From Cladorhizidae sp. MBARI D1340-BT2 (lineage: Eukaryota > Porifera > Demospongiae > Poecilosclerida > Cladorhizidae), in assembly GCA_028752905.1 (NCBI GenBank), contig JAQNBH010000011.1, positions 20,601,602 through 20,665,601 of the forward strand: a stretch of 64,000 nucleotides of DNA, in the 5' to 3' direction. The notes beneath the pieces are model-generated. The model saw only the letters and a list, made by a program, of their open reading frames with translations. It had not been told where the DNA came from and ran no database searches. Position 1 is the stretch's first letter. The number at the start of each line of letters is the position of its first letter. This document shows positions 29,216 through 40,800 of the stretch, piece after piece. The position numbers and the translations under genes were made by a program.

Positions 29216-29915
29216 TTAGTGGCATTACTACCAAATTGTGCATGGTACCAACATAGGCCTGTGGAAGAGGCAGCTGCAGGGCTGAGGAATGTCTGCTGGT
29301 AGGATAGCTGATGCTTGAGATCTGCCAATTCAGAACGGAGAGAGGCAACAATATCAACCTGAACAGGAACAGGTGAGACAGAGCTTAGAGAGCCATGCAG
29401 TAAACTGTCCTGGGAGAGTGTAATTAGGCTGTCAGCGAGGGTAGCAAGTTGTTCCACAGTTTTGTCTGGGTGAGACTTCAGAATAAGTTGAACAGATACT
29501 GGCAAACGAGTAGGAAAAATCTCCTGCAGAACTGGGTCATCATTGCATGATTTCCCAGCTAGCTGTTCAATCCTTCTGAGGAGCTTGGAAGGTTTCATAT
29601 CACCCAAGTGCTCCAAAGAGAGGAGTTTCTGCATCCGCTGGGACTCCGTGAGGGAAGTGCGCACAATGAGTCGCTCCTGCAGAGCGTCGTAGGGATTGAC
29701 AGCAGGGATTGTTATAATGACGTCCTTACCTCACGGGCAGTCTCTGGTGCCAGGGAACCGACAATATATTGGTATTTCGTTAGCTGTTGGACGATATTTT
29801 TTGTAGCAAACTGTGCCTCCACTTGGTGGAACCACAATTGAGGGTCATCACGCCAGAATGGAGGCAGTTTGAGGGACACAGAATGAAGAGCGGAGATGGG
29901 GTCGTCCTCCGCCAT
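29167..29915 (-). pseudogene. Gypsy gag, frameshifted
   Basis: Capsid/nucleocapsid precursor in two frames: codons 1-67 from 29,915 (MAEDDPISALHS, then LPPFWRDDPQLWFHQVEAQF) and the rest ending at 29,167. A one-base deletion near 29,728 relative to the neighbouring element (GTCCTTACC against GTCCCTTACC) separates them. The LPPFW...P.LWF..VEAQF opening is the conserved capsid-like start of CsRn1-type Gag (DUF7041-like, from memory). Near the end is an unusual knuckle, C-x2-H-x9-C-x3-C, instead of the CCHC spacing of most retroelements. Translation would have started about 60 bp inside the 5' LTR boundary. Confidence 0.88.
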
Positions 29916-29961
29916 GGAAGATTAGCTCGTTGTAGCGCTGCAGAAGCTGCTGTGCAAGTTG

Positions 29962-29977
29962 CATGTCGAGGTCACCA
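29962..29977 (-). other. Decayed primer-binding site (tRNA-Trp type)
   Basis: Lies one base inside the 5' LTR. It differs at two positions from the 16-nt site of the complete element at 34,661-34,676 (CATGTCGAGGTCACCA against CACGTCGGGGTCACCA on the plus strand). Confidence 0.7.
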
Positions 29978-29978
29978 A

Positions 29979-30157
29979 TGAAGCGGATAAAAGTTAGTGC
30001 TTCTTTGTTTCAACTCATATAGAACACAAGACAACTTTCTATCGTTTCAACCACTTAAGACAGACAATCACATGACACATCAATGATGTAATGCTATTAT
30101 GTAATGTTATGTTAATCATGACATCACCGAAGGGAGTACAGGAAACCAGCCGCTACA
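29979..30157 (-). repeat. 5' LTR of truncated gypsy element
   Basis: 179 bp, TG...CA on the minus strand (starts TGTAGCGGCTGG, ends CCGCTTCA). It differs from the neighbour's 3' LTR at 4 positions and from its 5' LTR at somewhat more by my alignment. The flank to its right begins CAAGCCATGAACTCTGGCG, identical to the flank of the other element's 5' LTR. Confidence 0.92.
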
Positions 30158-30522
30158 CAAGCCATGAACTCTGGCGTGCATCAACCCATGAACTCTGTTG
30201 TGCATCAAGCCATGAACTCTGGTGTGCATCGAGCCATGAACTTTGGTGTGCATCAAGCCATGAACTCTGGTGGGTAGCAAGCCAAGAAATCTGGTGTGTA
30301 GCAAGCCATGAACTCTGACGTGCAGCAAGCCATGAACTCTGGCATGTATCAAGCCATGAACTCTGGTGTTTCAAGCCATGAAATCTGGTGTGTAGCAAGA
30401 CATGAACTCTGGTGTGCATCAAGCCATGAACTCGGGTGTGTATCAAGCTGTTAACTCTGGTGTGCATCAACCCATGAACTATGGTGTGCATCAAGCCATA
30501 AACAACTCTGGTGTATATCAAG
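30158..30522 (-). repeat. Array segment between the two gypsy elements
   Basis: About 15 units of the 24-bp repeat, now in the orientation opposite to the left arm. Nearly the whole segment matches 34,857 to about 35,180 variant for variant, including the rare CTGTTGTGCATC, TGGTGGGTAG and CTGGTGTTTCAAGCC units. It is therefore the 5' flank of the insertion site, copied together with the element. Confidence 0.92.
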
Positions 30523-30701
30523 TGAAGCGGATTAAAGTTAGCGTTTCTTTGTTTCAACTCATATAGAACACAAGACAACTTTCTATCATTTCAACCACTT
30601 AAGACAGACAATCACATGACACATCAATGATGTAATGCTATTATGTAATGTTATGTTAATCATGACATCACCGAAGGGAGTACAGGAAACCAGCCGCTAC
30701 A
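30523..30701 (-). repeat. 3' LTR of full-length gypsy element
   Basis: 179 bp, TG...CA on the minus strand. Six differences from the 5' LTR at 34,678-34,856. No AATAAA signal is visible in it. The inner side abuts a short purine-rich stretch (GGGGGAGCAC on the minus strand). Confidence 0.94.
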
Positions 30702-30716
30702 GTGCTCCCCCACACT
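30702..30716 (-). other. Candidate polypurine tract
   Basis: Minus-strand AGTGTGGGGGAGCAC directly before the 3' LTR. Position and G/A richness fit the plus-strand priming site of LTR elements; it is imperfect because of the T and C residues. Confidence 0.5.
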
Positions 30717-30718
30717 GA

Positions 30719-32668
30719 TCATCCACGAAGAGACGAAAGCCGAGCTGGACGATGAACAGTCCGGCCAGCTCTGGTGACGTAACCAGGAACCGGCAGTCCC
30801 TGTGTCGGAGTGGTGGGCATGAAAGTAGGAGCAGTTGGCGAGAGGGACGAACGAGCTGGCACCAGGGTAGGCAAAGATGGTTGCGACCTCTGTGATGTAG
30901 ACTGTGGTAACACTGGTACATCCAAGAAAGCTACTTTGAGACTGTCAATGGAAATGTTGTCCGAGCATGTGCCAAGATCCACCGTGAAATACTTGTCATT
31001 CCTGTCGAGTACTCTGAATGGGCCATTATATGGTCGCTGAAGAGGGGTGCGATGGGCATCACGACGTACAAAAACTTGTGTGGCAGATTGGAGATCCAAG
31101 GGCACATGAAAGGTCCGTTGACCATGAGAAAGAACTGGCGCAGGTCTCAACTGAGCCATGTGCTGACATAGTTGATCTGCGAAGGAACCAGGCAAGGTCG
31201 CATGTGGTGCTTGTTCAATGAAATCTCCAGGGAGATGGAGAGTAGTCCCATAAACCATCTCGGCGGATGAAGTCCCGAGATCTTCTTTGAGAGCAGCTCG
31301 CATGCCCAAAAGGACGATAGGGAGCTGGTCACACCATGATGCATTGGTAAGTCTAGCTTTGAGGCTAGCCTTCAGCAGGCGATGCATTCTCTCTAACATC
31401 CCGTTAGCTTGCGGATGAAAGGATGTGGTTTGAATTGGTTTAATGCCAAATAGATGTAGACAATCCTGCCAGAGTGTAGAGATGAACTGACGTCCACGGT
31501 CAGAGGTAATAGAAGCAGGTACACCAAAGCGCGAAATCCACCCAGACAGGAATGCCTGGGCACATGTATTGGCAGTGCAGTCCACCATGGGAATAGCCTC
31601 TGGCCATCTGGTGAACCTGTCTATAACTGTGAACAGGTAGGTGTAGCCTCTGGAAGGTGGTAATGGACCAACAATATCAACATGCAGATGCTCAAACCTG
31701 GAACTCGGAACAGGAAAACTCTGCAGGGGACTAACCACATGACGGGAGATTTTGGATTGTTGGCAACTGAGACACGACTTGGTCCACGCAGTGACATATC
31801 TTTTGAGGCCGTGCCAAACATACCGGGATGCGATTAGCTTCTTGGTGGGTCGTGCTCCAGGATGAGCAAGTGAATGCAGGGAATCAAAAACTTTGCGACG
31901 AAGTGAGACAGGTACAACGGGTCGAGGGTAGCCTAATGAAGTTTCACACAGGATAGAGTGCGGAGATCCAGAAGGTTGGATGTCCTGTAGCTGTAGAGCA
32001 GTGACAGCAGTGCGTAAAGCCTGAGTGTTCGCGTCAGCAATCTGTTGAGCAGAGAGTTCTGCATAGTCCAGCGTGGGAGTCACTGTTGAAAAGTTGTTGA
32101 CACGTGACAGGGCATCGGCAACACCATTGTCTTTACCTTCAACATGACGGATATCATTAGTAAACTCCGATATGAATGAGAGATGACGAGTTTGCCGAGG
32201 TGTCCATTTGTCAGAATTAGTACTTGATAGGGCGAAGGTCAGGGGCTTGTGGTCAGTGAAGACTGTAAAGGACCTTCCTTCAACAAAGTGACGAAAGTGG
32301 CGGATAGCCAGGTAGATAGCGAGTAGTTGTCGATCAAAGGCAGAGTATCGCGTCTCTGGATCACGAAGTTTGCGAGAGAAAAAGGAGATGGGTATCCATT
32401 GGCCATGGAGTCTCTGCTCCAGAACTGCACCAACAGCAATAGTGGAGGCATCAACCGTGATGGAAGTAGGTGCCACGGGGTCAGGATATGCCAACAGAGT
32501 TAGCGTCTGTAGTGCCTGCTTACTTCTGAGGAAAGCTTCCTGGCATGCGGGTGACCACAACCAAGGAGTGTTCTTGCCTTTAAGGAGGTTATACAGTGGG
32601 TGTAGGACGTTAGCACAATGTGGATAGAAACGGTGATAAAAGTTAATAAGTCCCAAGTACTCTTGCAA
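30719..32668 (-). pseudogene. Gypsy pol 3' part: RNase H, integrase, GPY/F tail
   Basis: 649-codon open frame, the longest non-repeat frame in the window. RT thumb (MQEYLGLINFYHRF), then RNase H with D73, D139 and D185 but DRQLLA in place of DRELLA, so the catalytic Glu114 is Gln. Integrase zinc-binding residues H265, H269, C299 and C302 and catalytic D331, D390 and E426 are present. A GPY/F-type motif (RPYNGPFRVLD, about 545-555) follows, then a Pro/Ser-rich tail ending in a YVTRAGRTVHRP motif typical of gypsy Pol ends. No chromodomain is recognisable. The N-terminal half of RT lies upstream in other frames, so the polyprotein is broken. Confidence 0.92.
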
Positions 32669-32807
32669 AGAGTTTAATAAATAGGCACAGGAAAATTGCA
32701 GACGGCATCAATACGGTCGTCCATTGGAGCAACACCCGAGGAGTTAATGCGGTGGCCAAGGAAGTCAAGGGTGGAGACACCGAAGATGCATTTACCAGGA
32801 TAGAGGA

Positions 32808-33840
32808 CTAGTCCGAAATCAGCCAAGCGTGAAAAAAGTGTCTGCAGGTGATGCTCATGTTCTTCCGGTGTGTATGGCTAGCTATAAGGATATCGTCCAT
32901 GTAGACAAATAAAAAGGATAGTCCCCTGCAGACTAGGTCCATAAAGAGCTGGAAGGTCTGAGCCGCATTCCTGAGTCCAAATGGCATCCAGTGGTACTCA
33001 TAGAGGCCAAATGGTGTTATGATGGCAGTCTTTGGAATGTCATCCTTGTGCACCGGAATCTGATTAAAGGCCCAGACCAGGTCGATCTTAGAAAAAATTG
33101 TTAGAGATGCTCCAAAGTCCTGAATGTGTGGTATTGGGTAATGGTCGGGTGTGGTAATTGCGTTGAGGGCACGATAATCACCACAGTGACGCCAATCACC
33201 TGATTTTTTGGGAACCATATGAAGAGGTGAAGCCCAGGCACTGGAGGAGGGTTGAATGATGCCAAGCTTGAGAAGGTTATGGAACTCCTTCTTGGCGATA
33301 GCCAGCTTTTCAGGAGAAAGTCGCCTAGCCTTAGCGAAGGTTGGTCGGCCGTTAGTTATTATACGATGTTGAACACCATGTGTGGGTGACCTGTCTGTCA
33401 TTTGAGGAGTAATGAGCTGAGGAAATTGTTGAAGGATGGCTGCATAACAATTTGGTGTCGAAGAGACATAACTGAGGTGTAGTGCTTCAAGTGCAGAATG
33501 ATGAGCAGGAATGCTGCGGAATGTTTCTGCATGGAGCAGTTGACAATGCTTCAGATCAATGAGTAAACCATAATCACAAAAGAAATCTGCACCTATGATA
33601 GGCTGGTGAATATCAGCCAGAATGAAGGTCCAGGTGAAGGGTTGCATGGGGCCAAAGTGCAGTGACAAGGTACGCTTGCCAAATGTGGAGAAGATAGAGC
33701 CGTTCGCGGCTCTGAGAGAGAGTCCCTTCTTCTGTATGCGACGGTCAGCATGTGTTACAGGAAGTACACTGACTTCCGCACCAGAATCAACCAAATAGCA
33801 TTGGCCTGAAGTGCGGTCTGTAATAAAAGAAGGCGACTAG
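32808..33840 (-). pseudogene. Gypsy pol 5' part: protease and RT palm
   Basis: The main open stretch runs from 33,794 to 32,808 (328 codons) and starts inside the protease active site ([11 protein letters not shown]). The upstream part, ending in ATSASGN, is in another frame because of a one-base loss in an A-run near 33,826. RT motif [13 protein letters not shown] and the YMDD box are intact. An in-frame 9-bp deletion shortens [14 protein letters not shown] of the other copy to [11 protein letters not shown]. An extra TG at about 32,869-32,872 shifts the frame just after YMDD. The flank GGVLSP-type region and [11 protein letters not shown] identify it as Ty3/gypsy RT. Confidence 0.9.
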
Positions 33841-33864
33841 AATTCCCCGAAGCACTGGTCGCCA

Positions 33865-34614
33865 TCAGCGGCCGGGGAAGGCATTTCCCGACATCGAACA
33901 AGGTGCCTTGCATTTAGTGGCATTACTACCAAATCGTGCATGGGACCAACATAGGCCTGTGGAAGAGGCAGCTGCAGGGCTGGGGAATGTCTGCTGGTGG
34001 GATAGCTGACGCTTGAGATCTGCCAATTCAGAATAGAGAGAGGCAACAGTATCAACCTGAACAGGAACAGGTGAGACAGAGCTTAGAGAGCCATGCAGTA
34101 AACTGTCCTGGGAGAGTGTAATTAGGCTGTCAGCGAGGGTAGCAAGTTGTTCCACAGTTTTGTCTGGGTGAGACTTCAGAATAAGTTGAACAGATACTGG
34201 CAAACGAGTAAGAAAAATCTCCTGCAGAACTGGGTCATCATTGCATGATTTCCCAGCTAGCTGTTCAATCATTCTGAGGAGCTGGGAAGGTTTCATATCA
34301 CCCAAGGGCTCCAAAGAGAGGAGTTTCTGCATCCGCTGGGACTCCGTGAGGGAAGTGCGCGCAATGAGTCGCTCCCGCAGAGCGTCGTAGGGATTGACAG
34401 CATGGATTGTTATAATGACGTCCCTTACCTCACGGGCAGTCTCTGGTGCCAAGGAACCGACAATATATTGGTATTTCGTTAGCTGTTGGACGATATTTTT
34501 TGTAGCAAACTGTGCCTCCACTTGGTGGAACCACAATTGAGGGTAATCACGCCAGAATGGAGGCAGTTTGAGGGACACAGAATGAAGAGCGGCGATGGGG
34601 TCGTCCTCCACCAT
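33865..34614 (-). CDS. gag: Gypsy Gag polyprotein
   Basis: Intact 249-codon frame from MVEDDPIAALHSVS to NAFPGR. Capsid-like N-terminal block LPPFWRDYPQLWFHQVEAQF at about 17-36. Near the C-terminus is the zinc knuckle C222-x2-H225-x9-C235-x3-C239, the CHCC type described for CsRn1-clade elements rather than CCHC. Gag would assemble the intracellular particle in which reverse transcription takes place. The start was chosen because it is the first Met after the LTR and primer site, 64 nt inside the LTR edge, and matches the equivalent start in the other copy. Pol follows in the -1 phase, overlapping the end. The frame is open, but the element as a whole is dead. Confidence 0.85.
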   Translation of the reverse strand: MVEDDPIAALHSVSLKLPPFWRDYPQLWFHQVEAQFATKNIVQQLTKYQYIVGSLAPETAREVRDVIITIHAVNPYDALRERLIARTSLTESQRMQKLLSLEPLGDMKPSQLLRMIEQLAGKSCNDDPVLQEIFLTRLPVSVQLILKSHPDKTVEQLATLADSLITLSQDSLLHGSLSSVSPVPVQVDTVASLYSELADLKRQLSHQQTFPSPAAASSTGLCWSHARFGSNATKCKAPCSMSGNAFPGR

Positions 34615-34660
34615 GGAAGATTAGCTCGTTGTAGCACTGCAGAAGCTGCTGTGCAAGTTG

Positions 34661-34676
34661 CACGTCGGGGTCACCA
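34661..34676 (-). other. Primer-binding site for tRNA-Trp
   Basis: Plus-strand CACGTCGGGGTCACCA, one base inside the 5' LTR. The 16 nt equal the 3' end of animal tRNA-Trp including CCA (recalled from the conserved mammalian sequence), so minus-strand TGGTGACCCCGACGTG would anneal to it. The match breaks at the 17th base. Confidence 0.85.
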
Positions 34677-34677
34677 A

Positions 34678-34856
34678 TGAAGCGGATTAAAGTTAGCGCT
34701 TCTTTGTTTCAACTCATATAGAACACAAGACAACTTTCTATCGTTTCAACCACCTAAGACAGACAAGCACATGACACATCAATGATGTAATGCTATTATG
34801 TAATGTTATGTTAATCATGACACCACCGAAGGGAGTACAGGAAACCGGCCGCTACA
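34678..34856 (-). repeat. 5' LTR of full-length gypsy element
   Basis: 179 bp, TG...CA on the minus strand, followed by CAAG target duplication and array DNA. In the minus direction it should hold the promoter; no clear TATA box can be pointed out. Confidence 0.94.
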
Positions 34857-37800
34857 CAAGCCATGAACTCTGGCGTGCATCAACCCATGAACTCTGTTGT
34901 GCATCAAGCCATGAACTCTGGTGTGCATCAAGCCATGAACTTTGGTGTGCATCAAGCTATGAACTCTGGTGGGTAGTAAGCCAAGAAATCTGGTGTGTAG
35001 CAAGCCATGAACTCTGACGTGCAGCAAGCCATGAACTCTGGCATGTATCAAGCCATGAACTCTGGTGTTTCAAGCCATGAAATCTGGTGTGTAGCAAGAC
35101 ATGAACTCTGGTGTGCATCAAGCCATGAACTCGGGTGTGTATCAAGCTGTTAACTCTGGTGTGCATCAACCCATGAACTCTGGCATGCATCAAGCCATGA
35201 CCTCAGGTGTGCAGCAAGCGATGAACTCTATGAACTCTGGTGCGCAACAAGCCATGAATTACAGTGTGTATTGTGCTATGAACACTGGTGTGTATCAAGC
35301 CATGCACTCTGGTGTGCATCATGCCATGACCTCTGGTGTGCATCAAGGCATGAACTCGGATGTGTATCAAGCTATGAACTCTGGTGTGTAGCAAGACATG
35401 CACTCTGGTGTATATCAGTCATGAACTCTGTATCAAGCAATGAACTCTGGTGTCTTATGCCATGAACTCTGGAGTGTGTCCAGCCATGAACTCTGGTTTG
35501 CATCAAGCCATGAACTCTGGTGTGCATCAAGCCATGCACTCTGGTGTGCATCATGCCATGACCTCTGGTGTGCATCAAGGCATGAACTCGGATGTGTATC
35601 AAGCTATGAACTCTGGTGTGTAGCAAGACATGCACTCTGGTGTATGTCAGTCATGAACTCTGTATCAAGCCATGAACTCTGGTGTCTTATGCCATGAACT
35701 CTGGAGTTTGTCCAGCCATGAACTCTGGTGTGCATCAAGCCATGAACTCTGGTGTGCATCAAGCCATGATGAACTCTGGTGTGCATCAACCCATGAACTC
35801 TGGTGTGCATCAAGCCATGAACTATGGGGTGCATCAAGCAATGAACAATTCTAGTGTACATCAAGCCATGAACTGTGGTATGCATCAACCCATGAACTCT
35901 GGTATGCATGAAGCCATGAACTCTGGTGTGCAACAAGCCATGAACTTTGGTTTGCATCAAGCCATGAACTCTGGTGGGTATCAAGCCATGAACTCTGGTA
36001 TGTAGCAAGCCATGAACTCTGAAGTGCAGCAAGCCATGAAGTCTGGCATGCATCAAGCCATAAATTCTGGTCTGTATCAAGCTATGAACTCTGGTGGTTA
36101 GCACGACATGAACTCTGGTGTGTAGCAGTTATGAACTCTGTATCAAGCCATGAACTCTGGTGTGGGTCAAGCCATGAACTCTGTAGTGCATCAAGTCATG
36201 AACTCTATTGTGTATCAAGCTATTAACTCTGGTTTGCATCAACCCATGAACTCTGGTGTGCATCAAGCCATGAACTATGGTGTGCATAATGCCATGAACA
36301 CTGGTGTGTAGCAAGCCATAAACTGCGTGCATCAAGACATTAACTCTGGTATGTATCAAGCTATGAATTCTGGTGTGTAGCAGTCATGAACTCTGTATCA
36401 AGCCATGAACTCTGGTGTGCAGCAAACCATGAACCCTGGTGTATTAAGCCAAGTACTCTGGTGTGTACCATGCCATGAACTCTGGTATGCATCAAGCCAT
36501 GAACTCTGGTGTGCAACAAGCCATGAACTCTAGTGTGCATCAAGCCATGAACACATGTGCTATGAACACTGGAATGCAGCAAGCTATGAACTCTGATGTG
36601 TATCAAGCTATGAAATCTGGTGTGTAGCAAGACATGAACTCTGGTATGCAGCAAGCCATAAACTCTGGTATGCTTCAAGCCATGAAATTTGGTGTGTATC
36701 AAGCCAAGAACTCTGGTGGGTGTGAAGCTATGAACTCTGGTGTGTACCAAGCCATGAACTCTGGCGTCCAGCAAGCCATTAACTTTCGCATGCATCAAGC
36801 CATGAACTCGGTGTGTATCAACCTATGAACTCTGGGGTGTAGTAAAACATGAACTCTGGTGTGTAACAAGAAATGAACTCTGGTGTGTAGCAGTCATGAA
36901 CTCTGTATCAAGCCATGAACTCTGGTGTATCAAGCCATGAACTCTGGTGTGTGTCAAGCCATGAACTCTGGTGTGCATCAAACCATGAAATATAGTGTGC
37001 ATCAAGCCATGAACTCTGTTGCACATCAAGCCATGCACTCTGGTGTGCATCAACCCATGAACTCTGGTGTGCTTCAACATTGAACTCTGGTGTGCATCAA
37101 GCCATGAACTTTGCTGCGATGAATTCTGGTGGGTATCAAGCGAAGAACTCTGGTGTGTAGCAAGCCATGAACTCTGACATGCAGCAAGCCATGAATTCTG
37201 GCATGCATCAAGCCATATACTCTGGTGTGTAACAAGCTATGAACTCTTGTGTGTAGCAAGACATGAACTCTGGTCTGTAGCAGTCATGAACTCTTTATCA
37301 AGCCATGAACTCTGGTGTATCAAGCCATGAACTTTGGTGTGTGTCAAGCCATGATATCTTGTGTGCATCAAGCCATGAACTCTGGTATGTATCAATCTAT
37401 TAACTCGGATGTGCATCAATCCTTCAACTCTGGGGTGCATCAAGCCATGAAATCAATTGTGCATCAAGCCATGAACTCTGGTGTGTAGCAAGCCATGAAC
37501 TCTGTCGTGCATCAAGTCATTAACTCTGGTGTGTATCAATGTGTGTATCAGGACATGTACTCTGGAGTGTAGCAGTCATGAACTCTGTATCAAGCCAAGA
37601 ACTCTGGTGTGCAGCAAGCCATGAATGCTGGTGTGTTAAGCCATGTACTCTGCTGTGTACCAAGCCATGAACTCTGGTATGCATCAAGCCATGAACTCTT
37701 GTTTGCAACAAGCCATAAACTCTGGTGTGCATCAAGCCATGAACTCATGTGTACATCAAGCTATGAACACTTGCATGCAGCAAGCTATGAACTCTGATGT

Positions 37801-40800
37801 GTATAAAGCTATGAACTCTGGTGGGTAGTAAGACATGAATTCTGGCGTGCAGCAAGCCATGAACTCCGGGGTGCATCAAGCCATGAACTCTGGTGTGTAT
37901 CAAGCTATGAACTCTGGTTTTAGCAAGACATGAACTCTGGTGTGTAGCAGTGATGATCTCTGTATCAAGCCATATAATCTGGTGTCTCAAGCCATGAACT
38001 CTGGTGTGTATCAAGCCTTAAACTCTGGTATGCATCAAGCCTTGATCTTTAGTTTGCATCAAGCCATGAACTCTGGTTTGCATCAAGCCATGAACTCTGG
38101 TGTGCATAAAGCCATGAACCGTTGTGTGCATCAAGCCATGAATACTGGTGTGCATCAAGCTATGAACTCTGGTGTGTGGCAAGACATGCACTCTGGTGTA
38201 TATCAGTCATGAACTTTGTATTAAGCCATGAAATCTGGTGTCTTAAGCCATGAACTCTGGAGTGTGTCAAGCCATGAACTCTGGTGTGCATCAAGCCATC
38301 AACTCTGGTGTGCATCAAGCCATGAACTCTGGTGTGTATCAAGCTATGAACTCTGGTATGCACTCTGGTGTATATCAGTCATGAACTCTGTATCAAACCA
38401 TGAAATCTGGTGTCTTAAGCCATGAACTCTGGAGTGTGTCAAGCCATGAACTCTGGTGTGCATCAAACCATGAACTCTGCTGTGCATCAAGCCATGAACT
38501 CTGGTGTGTATCAATCTATGAACTCTGGTCTGTATCAAGCTATATGAACTCTGGTGTGTAGCAAAACATGAATTCTGGTGTGTATCAAGCTAAACTCCAG
38601 TCTCTAACAAGCTATATGAATTCTGGTTTGCATCAAGCCATGAATTCTGGTGTGCATCAAGCCATGAACTTTGGTGTGCATCAAGCCATGAACTCTGGTG
38701 TGTATCACGCTATGAACACTGGTGTGTAGCAAGACATGAACTCTGGTGTTGTGTAGCAAACCTTGAACTCTGGCATGGAGCAAGCCATAAACTCTGGCAT
38801 GCATCAAGCCATGAACTCTGGTGTGTATCACGCTATGAATACTGGTGTGTAGCAAGACATGAACTCTGGTGTGTAGCAGTCATGAACTCTATATCAAGCC
38901 ATGAAGTCTGGCATCTCAAGCCATGAACTCTGGTGTGTTTCAAGCCATGAACTCTGGTGTGCATCAAGCCATGAACTCTGGTGTGTATCAAGCTATTAAC
39001 TCTGGTGTGCATCAACCCATGAACTCTGGTGTCTATCAAGCTATGAACTCTGGTATGCATCAAGCCATGAACTCTGGTGTGTAACAAGCCATGAACTCCG
39101 GCATGCATCAAGCCAGTAACTCTGGTGTGTATCAAGCTATGAATTCTGGTCTGTAGCAAGACATGAACTCTGGTGTGTAGCAGTCATGAACTCTGTATCA
39201 AGCCATTAACTCTGTGTGCAGCAAGTCTTGAAAACTGGTGTGTTAAGCCATGTACTCTGGTCTGTACCAAGCCATGAAATCTGGTGTGCAACAAGTCACT
39301 AACTCTGGTGTGCATCAAGCTATAAACTCTGTTGTGTATCAAGCTATGTATGAACTCTGATGTGTAGCAAGACATGAACTCTGGCATCAAGCAAGCCATG
39401 AACTCTGGGGTGCATCAAGCCATGAACTCTATTTTGTATCAAGCTATTAACTGTGGTGTGCATAAAGCTATGAACTCTGGTGTGCATCAAGCCATGAACT
39501 CGGGTGTGTAGCAAGCCATGAACTCTGGCGTGCATCAAGCTATTAACTCTGGTCTGTATAAAGCTATGAACTCTGGTGTGCATCAAGCCATGAACTCTGG
39601 TGTGCATAAAGAAATGAACTCGGGTGTGCTTCTAGGCATAAACTCTGGTGTGCAGGCTATGAACTCGGGTATGCACCAAGCCATGACTTCGGGTGTGCAG
39701 CAAGCGATGAACTCTATGAACTCTGGTGTGCATAATGCCATGTACTATGGTGTGTATCAAGACATGAATTCTTATGTCAGTGACCATGAACTCCGTATCC
39801 AGCCATGAACTCGAGTGTGTATCAAGCTATGTACTCTGGTGTGTATCAAGCCATGAATTAGGATGTGCATCAAGCAATGAACTCTGGTGTTTATCAAGCT
39901 ATGAACTCTAGTGGGTATCAAGCTATGAACTTTGGTGTTTAGCAAGCCATGAACACTGGCCTGCATCAAGCCATGAACTCTGGAGTGCATCAAGCCTTGA
40001 ATTCTGGTGTGTAGCAAGCCATGAACTCCGTGCATCAAGCCCTTAACTCTGGTGTGTATCAAGCTATGAATTCGGGTGTGTAACAAGACATGAACTCTAG
40101 TGTATAGCAGTCATGAACTCTGATTCAAGCCATGAACTCTGGTGTGAAGCAAGCCATGAATACTGTTGTGTTAAGCCATGTACTCTGGTGTGTACCAAGC
40201 CATGAACTCTGGTGTGCATCAAGCCATGAACTCTGGTGTGCAGCAAGCCATGAACTCTGGTGTGCATCAAACCATGAAATCTTGGGTGCATCAAGCCATG
40301 AACTCTGGATTGTAGGAAGACATGAACTCTGGTGTGCATCCACCATGAACTCTGGTGTGTATCAAGCTATTAACTCTGGTTTGCATCAACCCATGAACTC
40401 TGGTGTGCATCAAGCCAAGAAATCTGGTGTGCATAATGCCATGAACTCTGGTGTGTAGCAAGCCATAAACTCTGGCGTGTAGCAAGCCATGAACTCTGGC
40501 ATGCATCAAGCCATAAACTCTGGTGTGTATCAAGCTATGAACTCTTGTGTGTAGCAGGACATGAACTCTGGTCTGTAGCACTCATGAACTCTTTATCAGG
40601 CTATGAACTCTGGTGTATCTAGCCATGAACTCTGGTGTGTGTCAAGCCATGATATCTGGTGTGCATCAAGCCATGAACTCTGGTGTGAAGCAAGCCATGA
40701 ATGCTGTTGTGTTAAGCCATGTACTCTGGTGTGTACCAAGCCATGAACTCTGGTGTGCATCAAGCCATGAACTCTGGTGTGCAGCAAGCCATGAACTCTG

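Larger units (their letters stand above)
26421..30157 (-). mobile_element. Ty3/gypsy (CsRn1-like) element, 3'-truncated
   Basis: Minus-strand LTR retrotransposon with 5' LTR (29,979-30,157), decayed tRNA-Trp primer site, gag, protease, reverse transcriptase, RNase H and integrase. It stops at 26,421 in the integrase C-terminal region, at the position equivalent to 31,126 in the neighbouring complete copy, so about 600 bp including the integrase tail, polypurine tract and 3' LTR are missing. The junction with array DNA shares ATG, a possible microhomology join. Array on the left of the junction runs opposite to array right of the 5' LTR. One-base deletions near 29,728 (gag) and 28,108 (after the RT active site), plus a frame break near 27,965, make it non-functional. 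Confidence 0.93.
30523..34856 (-). mobile_element. Full-length Ty3/gypsy element, CsRn1-like
   Basis: 4,334-bp element on the minus strand, bounded by two 179-bp LTRs and flanked by CAAG on each side (30,519-30,522 and 34,857-34,860), a 4-bp target duplication as expected for Ty3/gypsy. Order: 5' LTR, tRNA-Trp primer site, gag, protease, RT, RNase H, integrase with GPY/F region, polypurine-like stretch, 3' LTR. The order RT-RNase H-integrase defines Ty3/gypsy rather than copia. The two LTRs differ at 6 positions by my alignment, so it is not a recent insertion. Frame breaks near 33,826, 32,870 and 32,670 and loss of a catalytic residue make it inactive. Confidence 0.95.

Noticed and set aside
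30158..30522. Solo insertion or independent target site for the first gypsy element
   Set aside because: The flank is the same as that of the second element, so duplication explains it better than a second insertion.
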